DNA of 64,000 nt. Origin: Nitrospira sp. GTDB taxonomy: Bacteria > Nitrospirota > Nitrospiria > Nitrospirales > Nitrospiraceae. The notes below the pieces were generated by a model. It was not told the DNA's origin, ran no database searches, and saw only the letters and a list, made by a program, of their open reading frames with translations. Below, one piece after another: positions 42,814 through 53,652 of this stretch (position 1 is the stretch's first letter; each line of letters starts with the position of its first letter). The position numbers and the translations under genes are program-made. The stretch spans positions 1,509,501 to 1,573,500 of the forward strand of contig BQWY01000001.1 in the NCBI GenBank assembly GCA_036984305.1. Reading direction: 5' to 3'.

Positions 42814-44748
42814 ATGCCATTTCCTCGTCCGTTTGCCAATCTATCGATCCGATGGAAGTTACTTCTCACCTCCATCTTTCCGGTTCTGACCCTTATCATT
42901 CTCAGTGTTGAGACGTATCAGAGTGTGCAGACCTACTCGGAAGACGAGGAACGGCTGGGGAATATCTATTTTGTTCAGCGTAAGGCCTCGGACTACATGC
43001 GTCTGGTTGTCGACCTTGAAACCGGATTTCGCGGGTATGTGTTGACGCAACAGCCTTCATTTTTGCTTCCCTACCGGATGGCACAGGACCACATCCTTGA
43101 AGTCGGGACCTCGATCACGGATTCGGTCGAGGGGCGTACAACGCAAATGACACTCATGCGGGAGGTCCAAGGGCTGGTTGTGCGATTGATGAAGGAGAAG
43201 GACGAACTTATTTCCGCAATTAAGGCGGGCCGGAAGGTCGATGCCATCCACTACGTTGAGGCGGGTCGCGGGCGAGACCTCATGAAAAACATCCGTGAAA
43301 AGATGAATCGGTTCGATCAGCTGGAACAAGCCTTGCTTAACGAAGCGTTAGGTAAGATTGGGCGAGACCGGTCCTCACTGGCTCAAATTGTATTGGGTGG
43401 CGGGGCACTCACTCTCCTGCTGTTGCTATTAGGGCTTCTCATGATTGCGCGATCCATTACAACCCCTCTGGTGAGCCTGGCGGAGGCTGTAGAGAAGACC
43501 CCTGCTGGGGCGGTGCCGCAGGTTCCAGTGATCGAGCGCGGGGATGAAATCGGGTCACTGAGCCGAGCCCTTCGGACGACCTCGACACAATTGCAGGACC
43601 ATGTCGCTCGTCTAGAGCGATCGGAAATGGCGCTCCAGGGAGCCTACAGAGAGCTGTCCGCCTCGGAGTCGAAATATCGCGACATCGTCACGAGTGCTCC
43701 GCTCGGCATTTTTACTCTTCGCGGACGCTCGATTTTGTTCAGCAATCGGGAAAACCGAATGCTGGCCGGGATCGGCGAGGACCGTGCGGAAGACTTTGAG
43801 GCCTACTGGCAAGCCATCCATCCGGACGATCGTGATCGTATCATGCATGCACTGGCGCGCTGCCAAGCTGAGCAAATACCGTTCGAAAGTGTGTTTCGAT
43901 TCCTCCACGCCGACGGAACCGTCCGTATCGTACTGAGCCGCGCCGTGCCGATTTACGACTCTGTCGGCATCGTCGTGGCCTATCAGGGACTGAACGTCGA
44001 CATCACCGCTCGAGAGCAGATGCAGGAGTTGATGAACCGCTCGAAACGCCTGGCGACCCTCGGACAGGTTGCGGCCGGCATTGCGCATGAAATTCGGAAT
44101 CCACTCGTCGGCATCGGGTCGAACCTGACACTGGTGCGAGAGGACATGGCGGAGTCTGATCCGCAGCGTGCGGAAGTGGACATCGTGCTTCGGGAGGTCA
44201 AACGTCTTGATCGAATTGTCAATCAGATCGTCGAATTCGCTCGGCCTCGGGGGTTGATGCCACAGGACTTCGCGATGGAGCAACTCGTGGGAGAGGTCTT
44301 GTCATTGCTGGATGTGCCGATTCGGCAGCGACACATCGTGATCGATTGCCAATTCCATCCGACTTTGTCGTCGATCTACGCGGACCGTGATCAGATCAAG
44401 CAGGTGCTCCTCAACGTCGTGCAGAATGCCGTGGAAGCCATGGAAAAGGGCGGTAAGTTGCGGATTGTTGCGCGAAATTTCATGCGTGATTTCAAGCCTG
44501 GGCTCTTGGTCGAGGTTGTGGACCAGGGGAAGGGTATTGCCCCGGAGGATCTATCCCATGTGTTCGAACCATTCTTTACCAAAGGCAAGGTGAGGGGAAG
44601 CGGACTGGGTTTGGCCATTTCACAGAATTTGATCGAGGCGCACCAAGGGTATATTCAGACCGCCAGTCAACCCGGGATCGGGACGACGATGACCATCTGG
44701 CTGCCTCTGCGGCATGATGGGTTGACGTCAGAGAGGACTCACCAATGA
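42814..44748 (+). CDS. Sensor histidine kinase (CHASE3-HAMP-PAS-HisKA-HATPase)
   Basis: The 644-residue membrane kinase has helix 1 near residues 15-32, a CHASE3-type periplasmic domain (LVVDLETGFRGYVLTQQPSFL), helix 2 near 188-212, HAMP, and a PAS domain (SKYRDIVTSAPLGIFTL). The phosphoacceptor is His425 (GIAHEIRNPL). The ATPase domain has the N box QNAVEAM, VVDQGKGIAPEDL, FEPFFTKG and GSGLGLAIS. All catalytic boxes are intact. Its stop overlaps the start of the NtrC-type regulator by four bases, so the two form a two-component pair. The signal sensed is unknown. Confidence 0.93.
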   Translation: MPFPRPFANLSIRWKLLLTSIFPVLTLIILSVETYQSVQTYSEDEERLGNIYFVQRKASDYMRLVVDLETGFRGYVLTQQPSFLLPYRMAQDHILEVGTSITDSVEGRTTQMTLMREVQGLVVRLMKEKDELISAIKAGRKVDAIHYVEAGRGRDLMKNIREKMNRFDQLEQALLNEALGKIGRDRSSLAQIVLGGGALTLLLLLLGLLMIARSITTPLVSLAEAVEKTPAGAVPQVPVIERGDEIGSLSRALRTTSTQLQDHVARLERSEMALQGAYRELSASESKYRDIVTSAPLGIFTLRGRSILFSNRENRMLAGIGEDRAEDFEAYWQAIHPDDRDRIMHALARCQAEQIPFESVFRFLHADGTVRIVLSRAVPIYDSVGIVVAYQGLNVDITAREQMQELMNRSKRLATLGQVAAGIAHEIRNPLVGIGSNLTLVREDMAESDPQRAEVDIVLREVKRLDRIVNQIVEFARPRGLMPQDFAMEQLVGEVLSLLDVPIRQRHIVIDCQFHPTLSSIYADRDQIKQVLLNVVQNAVEAMEKGGKLRIVARNFMRDFKPGLLVEVVDQGKGIAPEDLSHVFEPFFTKGKVRGSGLGLAISQNLIEAHQGYIQTASQPGIGTTMTIWLPLRHDGLTSERTHQ

Positions 44749-46166
44749 AAGCTAGTATCTTTGTCACGGATGACGACAATGCCGTCAGGGGTGCGATCGT
44801 GAAGCGGTTGTCCCGGCGTCAGCACCGCATTCGACCCTGCGAATCCGGGGAAGTTCTATTAGCGGCGCTCGACCAGGAAGTGCCGGACCTCATCCTGCTC
44901 GACCTCAAAATGCCAGGGTTGGGCGGCCTGGAGGTCCTCAAGGTGTTGCGGGAGAAGGCTCCGCATGCATTGGTGATTCTGCTGACGGCCTATGGAACGA
45001 TCGAGGACGCCGTCGAGGCCATGAAGCATGGAGCCTATGATTTTCTCATCAAGACCGTCGACCTTCAGAACATTGATCCAGTGGTGGACCGAGCCTTAGA
45101 GTTTTTGACGATGCAGCGCCGTCTGGCATTTGAAACAGAACACTTGGCGGGTCGTTACGGTCTCGCCAATCTGGTCGCGGAAAGTCCATCCATGCGGTCT
45201 TTGTTGGCCCAAGTGCGGGACGTCGCACAGAATGCGAAAACGACCGTGCTGTTGGAGGGAGAGACCGGTACGGGGAAAGAGTTCCTGGCTCGCGTGCTCC
45301 ATCATAACGGTGTTCGGGCTGCAGGGCCGTTCGTGGGCATCAATTGTACTGCCATACCTCACGAATTGTTCGAAAGCGAGCTATTCGGGTACGAACGCGG
45401 CGCGTTTACGGGCGCGCATCAGAGAAAGATTGGCCTGCTGGAGCGCGCGGAGGGCGGCAGCCTCTTCCTAGACGAAATCGGAGACTTGGACGCGAGCATG
45501 CAGGCGAAACTGCTTCGTGTGCTGCAGGAGCGCACATTCAGGCGCTTGGGAGGGACCGAAGATATCCCAGTCGATTTTCGATTGATCGCCGCCACGAATC
45601 GGGACATCAAGAAACACGTCGCTGCGGGCCGATTTCGTGAGGATCTTTATTTTCGCCTGAACGTCGTGAGTTTTGAGTTGCCTCCACTGCGCAAGCGTGT
45701 CGAGGATATTCTGCCGCTCAGCTTGCGGGCGGTGGTGCAATTTGGGCAGGAGTTTGGAAAGGACGTTGTTGATATCGATGAGGAGGCGCGTCTCGTATTG
45801 CAGCGCTACGCTTTTCCTGGGAATATCCGGGAATTGCAGAATGTGATCGAACGGGCCATGATATTTTGTCGCGGCCGAATGCTCACGGCGACCGATCTTC
45901 CTAAGGAATTGCACGAGCAGGCAGCCAACGTAGCCACGTCTGTGATACAGGGAACGGAGCAGGTCGTTCGGGTAGAAATGACGCTCGGCAAGCAATCCTT
46001 GGCAGAGGTCGAGGCGGCGGTGATTGAGGAAGTCATGCGGGTGGCCGAGGGCAACAAGACCTTGGCCGCAAAGCACTTGGGCATTACGAGATTTGCACTG
46101 GATCGCCGAATCAAGAAAGCCGAAGGGGAGCAGGAGGAAGAGAGCGAGGGGTCGATGGCCCGCTGA
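44745..46166 (+). CDS. NtrC-family sigma-54-dependent response regulator (partner of CHASE3 kinase)
   Basis: The 473-residue regulator has a receiver (Asp53 in LILLDLKMPG; the lysine is followed by Thr, not Pro, in LIKTVD). The AAA+ domain has Walker A GETGTGKE and a canonical GAFTGA sigma-54 contact loop (YERGAFTGAHQ). A C-terminal Fis-type helix-turn-helix follows (NKTLAAKHLGITRFALDRRI). It is coupled by overlap to the kinase gene. Targets are unknown; the flanking efflux operons are candidates by position only. It is convergent with the padR gene; the 234 bases between hold a short CCTTGG-TGTG-CCAAGG hairpin without a T-tract. Confidence 0.94.
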   Translation: MKASIFVTDDDNAVRGAIVKRLSRRQHRIRPCESGEVLLAALDQEVPDLILLDLKMPGLGGLEVLKVLREKAPHALVILLTAYGTIEDAVEAMKHGAYDFLIKTVDLQNIDPVVDRALEFLTMQRRLAFETEHLAGRYGLANLVAESPSMRSLLAQVRDVAQNAKTTVLLEGETGTGKEFLARVLHHNGVRAAGPFVGINCTAIPHELFESELFGYERGAFTGAHQRKIGLLERAEGGSLFLDEIGDLDASMQAKLLRVLQERTFRRLGGTEDIPVDFRLIAATNRDIKKHVAAGRFREDLYFRLNVVSFELPPLRKRVEDILPLSLRAVVQFGQEFGKDVVDIDEEARLVLQRYAFPGNIRELQNVIERAMIFCRGRMLTATDLPKELHEQAANVATSVIQGTEQVVRVEMTLGKQSLAEVEAAVIEEVMRVAEGNKTLAAKHLGITRFALDRRIKKAEGEQEEESEGSMAR

Positions 46167-46400
46167 CGAAATAGTCAATGGAGCGACCGACAGAGCGGTC
46201 ACCCCTTGGTGTGCCAAGGCCTTCTGGAGGCGTTCGGAGTGCATTGTGCTGGATGATAATTCGGTCGGGGAGGCGAAACTAACGATGATCCATAGGTGTC
46301 GGCGCCTCCCAGGTTGCACGCGCTCGCTCACATGAGTCGCGCAATCTCCGTGCAGATCAAACAGAACTAAAGAATGCTCTGAGCTGTGCGGAACGCTCGG

Positions 46401-46766
46401 CTACGTGGTTTCGCTTTCGAGGACCTCCTTTACCAATTCCTTCAGTCGTTTTTTCGCCTCGCCCAATGCCCATCGTCCATGTGATGTGATGCTGTAGTAT
46501 TTGCGAACTCGGCCGTTCTTGACCTTGGAATAGCAACGTAAATAGCGCGCAGCAGTCAGACCGTGCAACGTGGGATACAACATCCCCGGACTTAAATGGT
46601 ACCCATGTCGTCCCAGTTCGTCGGTGATCTCCACTCCACAAATGGGTGACTCGGAAGCATGAAAAAGAATGTGGGTGCGTACGAAACCAAGGAACAATTG
46701 ACGGTCGAGTTTGTCCGCCCGTCGGAAAGTGTCAGACCCAGGTGCCTGTGTACGGCGTCGCTTCAT
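46401..46766 (-). CDS. PadR-family transcriptional regulator
   Basis: The 121-residue winged-helix protein matches PadR. It has the opening helix LDRQLFLGFVRTHILFHASE, the recognition region GVEITDELGRHGYHLSPGMLYPTLHGL, the wing RYLRCYSKVKNGRVRKYYSIT and a C-terminal dimer helix. PadR proteins are often repressors of nearby efflux or detoxification genes. It is the last gene of the second RND operon, 22 bases after the adaptor, so it probably autoregulates that operon at the promoter near 52.63 kb. Confidence 0.88.
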   Translation of the reverse strand: MKRRRTQAPGSDTFRRADKLDRQLFLGFVRTHILFHASESPICGVEITDELGRHGYHLSPGMLYPTLHGLTAARYLRCYSKVKNGRVRKYYSITSHGRWALGEAKKRLKELVKEVLESETT

Positions 46767-46788
46767 GATTGGTAAGATGTCGTTCCCG

Positions 46789-47910
46789 TCATGGATGAGG
46801 AAGCGGCATCATGGCCACTGTGGTGCCAGGGCGCAATTCATCGGTTCCTCTCGCCGCAACCTCGTCTCCTGGCTGCAAATCGCCAAACACTTCTACTGTG
46901 TCCGTAAAAGCGTGTCCCTTTTGCACTTTGACCCACTCGACCGTGTTATTTCGAATCCGGATCACAAAGGTGAGTTCCGTTGTCGTGACGACGGCTTTAG
47001 TGGGAACAAAAAGCGTAGGTTTTGACCGTCGAACCGGCCAGTCCACATGCGGAAACATTCCAGACGTCAGCTGACTGGATGTGTTATCGACATCCAATTC
47101 TACCGGCATCGTTCGAGTTTTTACGTCGATTGAATGCGCGACTCGGGTGATGGCGCCATGAAAGGTCTGACCGGGAAAGGCCGGCACGGTAAAGGCCACT
47201 TGCTGACCCAATACAATCTCTCCTGCATAGGCTTCCGGGACGGGCACCATGAGTCGAAGATGGTCCGTTTGCTCCAATCTGATCAACGGAGCATTCGTTG
47301 CGACTCCGCCGCCGCCCGTTGGCCCTACAAGTGCACCGGGATGCACGTTCCGGGTGGTAATGACGCCCGCGAACGGGGCTGTGATGGTGAGATAGCTCTC
47401 CAACTCTTTCAGTGAACGGACTCGAGCTCGATCCGCTTCCACGGTCCGTTTGGCGATCTCCAAATCGTTAGGGGCGATGACTCCAGGCGTCGCAGCTGCT
47501 GTGGTCAGGCGCTCATACGTAATGTGATCGGCGCGAAGCTTGGCTTCTGCTTCCGCCCGCTGTGCGGATAGCTCTGGGGCTATGAGTCGAACCAACACTT
47601 GCCCGCGTTTGACAGTCGAGCCGCGATCGACGCCGATCCATTGGAGAATTCCCGTGACCTTGGGATAGAGATCGACACTGAGGTATGGCAACAACTCGCC
47701 GGGTAGACGGATCGTCTCGTGCGGTTGTCGTTCCTCCACGGACACCACAGTGACTTGCGGAATCCCATGTGAGGGCACCGCAGCGGCCGAGACATGGTGG
47801 GACACTGTTCCCTTTTCCATGGTCCCTACGTCCCGTTGTGCGAAAAAGAGTACGAGTCCGGTCACCATCACCATTGCGAGGAAACCGCCGACAATGAACC
47901 ACAGTTTCAT
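46789..47910 (-). CDS. RND periplasmic adaptor (operon 2)
   Basis: This 373-residue membrane fusion protein is anchored by an N-terminal helix ([19 protein letters not shown]), not by lipid. The lipoyl-like motif [21 protein letters not shown] and its partner [20 protein letters not shown] flank a helical hairpin; the beta-barrel domain follows. Its ATG overlaps the permease stop by four bases. It differs clearly in sequence from the operon 1 adaptor. Confidence 0.92.
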   Translation of the reverse strand: MKLWFIVGGFLAMVMVTGLVLFFAQRDVGTMEKGTVSHHVSAAAVPSHGIPQVTVVSVEERQPHETIRLPGELLPYLSVDLYPKVTGILQWIGVDRGSTVKRGQVLVRLIAPELSAQRAEAEAKLRADHITYERLTTAAATPGVIAPNDLEIAKRTVEADRARVRSLKELESYLTITAPFAGVITTRNVHPGALVGPTGGGGVATNAPLIRLEQTDHLRLMVPVPEAYAGEIVLGQQVAFTVPAFPGQTFHGAITRVAHSIDVKTRTMPVELDVDNTSSQLTSGMFPHVDWPVRRSKPTLFVPTKAVVTTTELTFVIRIRNNTVEWVKVQKGHAFTDTVEVFGDLQPGDEVAARGTDELRPGTTVAMMPLPHP

Positions 47911-50900
47911 GAGGCGTACTCCTCAGGGCGCACGGTTATGGGTGAACCGTCGTAGTGTGGACTCTGGGGATCGTCCGGGTCCAGCGATGCGACAACTGGC
48001 TTGCTTCGACGCTTAATAAGGACAAATACGGTGGGCAGGATCAGTAGCGTGGCGCCGGTAGCGGCGAGTAAACCTCCGATGACGGCGCGACCAAGGGGCG
48101 CAGTCTGTTCTCCTCCTTCGCCGATGGCCAGCGCCATTGGGATCATGCCGGCGACCATCGCGGCGCTGGTCATGAGAATGGGGCGCAGACGCCCTTGGGC
48201 GCCTGCGACGGCAGCCTCCGACGCCGAGCGCCCGGATTGCCAGCGAGATTCCGCGAAGGATACGAGGAGGATCGCATTGGCCACGGCGACGCCGATTGCC
48301 ATGATCGAGCCGAGAAACGATTGCACGTTCAGCGTGGTGTGAGTGAGCCATAGGGCGATCACGACGCCTGCCAGAACCGCCGGCATGGTAGAGAGCACAA
48401 CGACCGCGTTCCAGATGGATTGAAAATTCGCGGCCAGAAGGAGAAAGATGACGACAATTGACAGAGCGAGGCCGATCCTGAGACCGTCAAGAGTCTCGCG
48501 CATGGGGGCAGCCTGTCCGCGAATGGCCACGCTGACCCCGCGAGGTGGTTCACCGGCTCGCGCGATGGCGGCCGACACCTGGTCCGCTGCGTGCCCGAGA
48601 TCTTCCCCGGAAACATTGGCGGTGAGGGTGACCATTCGTTGCATGTTGTACCGCGCATACTCGCCAATCATTTTTCCTGGAACCACCTGTGCCAGATCCC
48701 GGACCAGTGGACCCGCGACACCATTTGGCATGACGGGGACATTCTGTAGGTCCTCGACTGAGGCCATGCGGTGTTGCGGAATTTCGATCTGCACTTGGTA
48801 CGCATTCCCCGAAGTGGGGTCCCGCCAGAACATGGGTTGGATAAACCGACTTGAGGACGTGGCTGAGACGAGTGAGCGGGCCACGTCCGACACGAAGAGT
48901 CCGAGTTGGCCGGCCCGGATACGATCGACGATCACTTCTGTGGTTGGATATTCCAGTGGCTGTCCGAACTGAAGGTCGCGAAGCGAAGCGACCTTCGTCA
49001 TTTCGGAGAGCGCACGCTCCGCATACGCTCGACTGGCGTCTAGTTTGGGGCCGCTGATCGCCACCTCAATCGGTGTCGGCGATCCCATGCTCATCACCTG
49101 GCTGATAATATCGCCTGCTTCGAATACGTATTTTGTGTCAGGGAGCAATCGTGGAAGTTTTTCGCGAAGTCGTTCCTTGATGACTTCAACTGAGACACCG
49201 GTTCCGGGCTTGAGAGCGACCAGCAGTACCGCCTCGTGGGGCCCACTTGTCCAAAGATGGACCGTATTGACTGGGTAGCTGGCGGGTTGGACACCGACGA
49301 ATCCCTGTGTGATCGCGATATTGTCACGCCCGACTTCTTCTGTAATGACATCGAGCACGTGCTGAGCCAGCACTTCCGTTCGTTCGATGCGTGTCCCATC
49401 GGGGGCGCGAACGCGGAGTTGAAATTGCCCCGTATCGACGCTCGGGAACATTTCCATTCCCAGGCGCTGGTTGAGACCCCAAATAATCGACACAGCAAGG
49501 AGTAGATAGAGTCCAATGACGATCCATCGGAAACGAATGAGCGCGGTAATGAACTGTCCATACCGCTGCTGCATTCTATCTAAAAGGGTAACGTCGCGTG
49601 TGGCATGCGGTGCCGACCGCAGGAACCATGTAGACAGCACGGGGACAAGAGTGCTCGCTAGGAGGTAGGAAGCGGCCATGGCAAACCCGACTGCCAGGGC
49701 CAGCGGGACAAAGAGAGCTCGCCCGACACCCGCCATGAAAAATGAAGGAATGAAAACGGCCAACACGCTCAGCATCGCCACCAACCTGGGAACCGCAACC
49801 TCGCGACCCGAGTCGACGACCGCGCGGGCACGAGTTTGACCTCGGGCCAGATGAGCGTGGATGCTCTCGATTGCGACGGTCGACTCGTCCACGAGAATGC
49901 CCACCGCGAGTGCCAAGCCACCCAACGTCATGATATTGATGGTTTGTCCGGCTGCCCAAAGTGCCACCACGGCCGACAAGAGCGCGAAGGGAATGGTGAG
50001 AAGGACAATCGTAGCGCTCCGCCAGTCGCGGAGGAATAGCAAGACCATTAATCCCGTCAGAAGCGCGCCCAGCAGTGCTTCCATCGTGAGTGATCGTACG
50101 GCATTCTTTATGTAGACCGATTGATCGAACTCGAAACTGATAGAAATATCTTCGGGAACGAGCGCTTGGAATCTGGGGATCGCTTCCTTGACCCGATTCA
50201 CCACATCGAGGGTCGAGGCATCGGCTCGTTTCGTGACCGGAATATACACAGCACGTCGTCCGTTGATCAGGGCATAGGCCGTCACGATGTCGGTGCTATT
50301 TTCCGCATAGCCGATGTCCCGCAAAAACACAGTCGGACCAGCTCCTGTTCGGATTGGGATTTCGCCAAACTCTCTTATCTTCGGGATCACCGAATTGACG
50401 GTCGTAATGGTCGTCAAATCCTCAATTCGGACGTTCCCCGCGGGGACGATCAGATTACTGCGGTTGACCGCTTGGACCACTTCGTCCGGTGCCATGCGAT
50501 AAGCCCGCATCCGTTCCGGATCAACATGGACAACTACCGTTCGTGCGTTGCCTCCGAAGGGCGGGGGGGCCGACACGCCGGGCAGCGTGGCAAACATGGG
50601 GCGGACTCGAAACAGGGCCAGGTCCTGGATCTCTCCGACACTTCTCGTATCACTGCGAAAGACCAATGAACCGACCGGGACGCTACCAGCATCAAACCGT
50701 ACAATGAACGGTGGAACCGTGCCCGGAGGCATGAAGGCCCAGGAGCGGTTCACATACGCCACCGTCTGGGCCAGCGCCTGATTCATGTCTGTGCCGGGAT
50801 GGAAGAACAGCTTGATCAGGGCTGCGCCTTGAATGGATTTGGACTCGACATGCTCGATACCTGTGATGTAGAGGAAATGGTACTCATAGAAGGAGACGAG

Positions 50901-51095
50901 ATAGCTCTCCATCTGTGCGGGATCCATGCCCGCGTAGGGTTGGGCGACATAGATGGCGGGCAAGCCAAGACTGGGGAAAATATCGATTGGCGTCCGATTG
51001 AGTGCCAATACTGAGGAAACCGCGATCGCGACGATCGCGATCAGAATCGTGATCGGCCGGCGCATGGCAGTAAGAATTAGCCACATGGCACTCAA
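47907..51095 (-). CDS. RND efflux permease (operon 2)
   Basis: The 1062-residue RND transporter has the standard 12-helix, two-loop layout. The first helix segment is [27 protein letters not shown]. Helix 4 reads [13 protein letters not shown], giving Asp-Glu where AcrB has Asp-Asp. Helix 10 reads [14 protein letters not shown], with Ala at the AcrB lysine position. The periplasmic domain is rich in conserved RND motifs (GADMNQAL-like, [13 protein letters not shown]). It overlaps the adaptor gene downstream and the TolC gene upstream by four bases each. Confidence 0.92.
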   Translation of the reverse strand: MSAMWLILTAMRRPITILIAIVAIAVSSVLALNRTPIDIFPSLGLPAIYVAQPYAGMDPAQMESYLVSFYEYHFLYITGIEHVESKSIQGAALIKLFFHPGTDMNQALAQTVAYVNRSWAFMPPGTVPPFIVRFDAGSVPVGSLVFRSDTRSVGEIQDLALFRVRPMFATLPGVSAPPPFGGNARTVVVHVDPERMRAYRMAPDEVVQAVNRSNLIVPAGNVRIEDLTTITTVNSVIPKIREFGEIPIRTGAGPTVFLRDIGYAENSTDIVTAYALINGRRAVYIPVTKRADASTLDVVNRVKEAIPRFQALVPEDISISFEFDQSVYIKNAVRSLTMEALLGALLTGLMVLLFLRDWRSATIVLLTIPFALLSAVVALWAAGQTINIMTLGGLALAVGILVDESTVAIESIHAHLARGQTRARAVVDSGREVAVPRLVAMLSVLAVFIPSFFMAGVGRALFVPLALAVGFAMAASYLLASTLVPVLSTWFLRSAPHATRDVTLLDRMQQRYGQFITALIRFRWIVIGLYLLLAVSIIWGLNQRLGMEMFPSVDTGQFQLRVRAPDGTRIERTEVLAQHVLDVITEEVGRDNIAITQGFVGVQPASYPVNTVHLWTSGPHEAVLLVALKPGTGVSVEVIKERLREKLPRLLPDTKYVFEAGDIISQVMSMGSPTPIEVAISGPKLDASRAYAERALSEMTKVASLRDLQFGQPLEYPTTEVIVDRIRAGQLGLFVSDVARSLVSATSSSRFIQPMFWRDPTSGNAYQVQIEIPQHRMASVEDLQNVPVMPNGVAGPLVRDLAQVVPGKMIGEYARYNMQRMVTLTANVSGEDLGHAADQVSAAIARAGEPPRGVSVAIRGQAAPMRETLDGLRIGLALSIVVIFLLLAANFQSIWNAVVVLSTMPAVLAGVVIALWLTHTTLNVQSFLGSIMAIGVAVANAILLVSFAESRWQSGRSASEAAVAGAQGRLRPILMTSAAMVAGMIPMALAIGEGGEQTAPLGRAVIGGLLAATGATLLILPTVFVLIKRRSKPVVASLDPDDPQSPHYDGSPITVRPEEYAS

Positions 51096-52594
51096 GGACC
51101 TTTCTCTTGTGACCCAACGGCTAACTCCAGAAACGGCCGTAGGTCGCCCCTTGCTCCAGCGAGCCCCAGCAAGGCTCGCCAGAGGCCCAAACGAGCGAGT
51201 GCGTCGTCTATCGTAGCCTGGACCAACAACTGCTGTGCTTCAGCGACCTCTAATACCGTCGCTAAACCGGTCTTGTACCGTGTGCGGGCTTGTAGTTCAG
51301 TGTCGCGGGCTGCGCTTAGTTGGACAGGTGTATTCTCAGCTACCTTCAGGGCGGCCCTGACTGTCGCGACGGCTTTCGCATGTTTCCCGGTCAACGCTTG
51401 AATGACCTGATCATAGGTTGCACGTTCAGCGTGTTCATGATGACGTTCGATTGAGCGCTGCGCGCGGATTGTCGCAAAGTCGAACAATGCAAAGGTCATC
51501 GTTAGCCCGGCCGCGACATTTGGGACGTCGGGCGACAAACCCGAACCCCCTGCTTCCCGGTTTCCCTGATTGTCCCACCCACTGCCGCGCCCGAACAGTG
51601 CAGCCTGAAGGTTGAAACGGGGAGCCCAGGCTCGATCAAGAGCTTCTTGACGTTTGCGGAAGATGTCGGCGGTAGCGAGTTGAGCAATTGCTTGTGGGTG
51701 CGTCCAAGGCGCCGGCTCTGGCAATGAACTGACTGCGGGCAGGGTCAGCAAGGGAGCGCTCTGGATCGCAATCGACGTCCCCGCCACTCCCAGTACCTCG
51801 GCTAATGTGGCACGCGCAATTTCTTCAGACTGTTCCGCCTGAATAAGTTGGGTTTGGGCGAGCGCCAGTTCGGCTTGGGATCGAGACAGATCCACGCCTG
51901 GCCGCAGACCGCTCGCGACCAGGACTTCCACGGTGTTTTTGAACACACGCCGGCGTTCGAGGTTACCCTTCATGGCCTCTACGGTTTGGGACGCCATGGC
52001 GACAGTGAAGAATCCATCCCCGACACCGAGCCCCACGTCGAGCTGTGTGAGGGCTGCCCCGGCGGCAGCCTGCCGCTCGGTTGCCCGCGCAGTCTCCACA
52101 TTACGCGCTCGCAGTCCGAAATCGAACGGTTCCCATCCCGCTGTTGCTCCCGCAATGCTGCCCCAGGCTGTCGAATACGATCGTGTGCCAAGATCTGGTC
52201 CAGAAATGGGCTGCGTGAATGCATTTGGAAAGAAGAGACCCGAAACGTTGTTGAAGGTGGCGCGGCTGGCTTGGAAGCCCATGTCCAGGCGTGGAAGATA
52301 GGCTGTTCTGGTGAGGTCTATGCCCGACTGAGCGGCAGCCACGCGAGCGAGCGATGCTCGAACGGCCGGGAAGTGATCGATCCCGAATTGTACGGCCTGT
52401 ACGATCGTCAGTGGGGAGGGTGGTAGCTCTGGAGGGTGAGCCGTAATTGAAGCGGCCGAGTTGAACAGCATGAGAGATACGACCAGGCTCACCGTCCAAG
52501 GTCGATCTACCCAAGCTGCCCAAGTCCAAGATCTTATATTACCAAATCCTATGTATCGTCGATTCTTCGTCCATGACGTGCAGGTCGTAAACAA
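51092..52594 (-). CDS. TolC-family outer membrane efflux protein (operon 2, first gene)
   Basis: The 500-residue frame encodes a TolC-like channel. The helical hairpin repeats are seen in [43 protein letters not shown] and [22 protein letters not shown]. The signal segment is [19 protein letters not shown] accept the TTG at 52594 because CGGAG lies nine bases upstream and a promoter with start near 52623 fits it. A GTG at 52492 or ATG at 52471 would shorten the N-terminus. It is the first gene of the tolC-permease-adaptor-padR operon. Confidence 0.87.
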   Translation of the reverse strand: MFTTCTSWTKNRRYIGFGNIRSWTWAAWVDRPWTVSLVVSLMLFNSAASITAHPPELPPSPLTIVQAVQFGIDHFPAVRASLARVAAAQSGIDLTRTAYLPRLDMGFQASRATFNNVSGLFFPNAFTQPISGPDLGTRSYSTAWGSIAGATAGWEPFDFGLRARNVETARATERQAAAGAALTQLDVGLGVGDGFFTVAMASQTVEAMKGNLERRRVFKNTVEVLVASGLRPGVDLSRSQAELALAQTQLIQAEQSEEIARATLAEVLGVAGTSIAIQSAPLLTLPAVSSLPEPAPWTHPQAIAQLATADIFRKRQEALDRAWAPRFNLQAALFGRGSGWDNQGNREAGGSGLSPDVPNVAAGLTMTFALFDFATIRAQRSIERHHEHAERATYDQVIQALTGKHAKAVATVRAALKVAENTPVQLSAARDTELQARTRYKTGLATVLEVAEAQQLLVQATIDDALARLGLWRALLGLAGARGDLRPFLELAVGSQEKGP

Positions 52595-52625
52595 GGTATC
52601 GTACTCCGATATCGCAAACTGATAT

Positions 52626-52658
52626 AGTCAATATGACTCACAGCAGTGAAACTGTCAA
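52626..52658 (-). promoter_or_regulatory. Promoter with palindromic operator for RND operon 2
   Basis: On the minus strand TTGACA (52658-52653) and CATATT (52635-52630) are separated by 17 bases, a good sigma-70 promoter. A perfect inverted repeat, AGTCA-ATA-TGACT (52626-52638), covers the -10 box, which suggests repression by a dimeric regulator. The PadR protein encoded at the end of the operon is the obvious candidate, by inference. Confidence 0.6.
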
Positions 52659-52778
52659 TGCGTGGCTTGGGTGGGACGAGGACGCGGCCACATGCCTACA
52701 ATCTGAATCCTGGGGAGTAGCCGGGCGCAGGCTGATACTACAACGGGTATGTACAGGGGGCCAGGGGATGGGACGATG

Positions 52779-53462
52779 CTAATTGCTCTTCTGAAACTGC
52801 GGGGGAATGGAGGTAGGCGGGGGAGGTGGTGGGAGCGGCTGGCGGATGATAATGGGTGGATAGCCCCAATAGGGATAGCCCCAATAGGGATAGGCACCGT
52901 AAGGCCCCCACCCATATCCGAATGGGTAGGCGTATGGAACGGCGTACCCCGCTCCAGTATTCCGTTCCTGAGCCGCGACGGTATTCCAATCGATGACGTG
53001 TTTGATGCTCAAGATCGGATAGGTATACCGGCTTTCATCGAGTGATCGGGTCGTGTCACCGCTGACTTCACCGATGATGGTCAGGGGTGTGCCGCTAGGC
53101 ACCACCGCCGGATCGAGAAACGCCTGCTGGACTGCCAGGAATCGGCCTCGGGAGCGCATCCGGTCAGCGGTTTGGGGTATGCGATCATGCAGGGGAAGTT
53201 CGAGAATTTCGATTTCCGTCTGATCGGCCGTTCGCTTGGCCGAGAGGACGATGCCCCCGAACATCACAGTCCGGCCGACGTACTGCGCCGGATTCGCCTG
53301 GACCGCCGGAAAGTCCACGGAGGTATCGAGTTGCTGTTCCAACTCAGGCGGAAGCGGTGGACGCCAGTTTTCTGATTGCAACTGATGGGAGGACTCGGCA
53401 CACCCGGCTAAGAACAGGGTTGTTCCCGCAATGGTCAGAAGCACGAGGTTAGGGATGCGCAA
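52779..53462 (-). CDS. Slp-family outer membrane lipoprotein
   Basis: The product of about 227 residues has a lipoprotein signal (LTIAGTTLFLAGC). Its body resembles Slp, the starvation-inducible outer membrane lipoprotein, with PAQYVGRTVMFGGIVLSAKR, TEIEILELPL and RGRFLAVQQAFLDPAV. The C-terminal tail is unusual: aromatic YPYWGYPYWGYP repeats and a run of prolines. I use a TTG at 53462 because GAGGG lies just upstream; another TTG at 53483 is possible. No ATG is available near the signal segment. Confidence 0.8.
   Translation of the reverse strand: MRIPNLVLLTIAGTTLFLAGCAESSHQLQSENWRPPLPPELEQQLDTSVDFPAVQANPAQYVGRTVMFGGIVLSAKRTADQTEIEILELPLHDRIPQTADRMRSRGRFLAVQQAFLDPAVVPSGTPLTIIGEVSGDTTRSLDESRYTYPILSIKHVIDWNTVAAQERNTGAGYAVPYAYPFGYGWGPYGAYPYWGYPYWGYPPIIIRQPLPPPPPPTSIPPQFQKSN
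52861..52890 (+). repeat. Two 15-base tandem repeats within the Slp-like gene
   Basis: TAGCCCCAATAGGGA occurs twice, perfectly, in direct tandem. On the coding minus strand the units specify the repeated YPYWG segment, so copy-number change would keep the frame (15 bases, five residues). Confidence 0.85.
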
Positions 53463-53652
53463 GAAGCCCTCTCTTTGGTGCAAGTTTCACCTTAATTTGT
53501 TGACTCATCAGCTTAGATGGAAGTCGATCGGAGTGCAATCTGGAAGCCCGCTGGCACCGCTCAACTACCGCTTGCCGATCCCAGCCCTATTGGTTCCCCC
53601 GAACCCCTCTGAAAAGTAGTCCCATGCAAGGAATGCCGAAGTGCCTGAGGAG

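Noticed and set aside
46185-46222. Terminator between the NtrC-type gene and padR
   Set aside because: Short stems (GACCG/CGGTC and CCTTGG/CCAAGG) are present but no T-tract follows on either strand.
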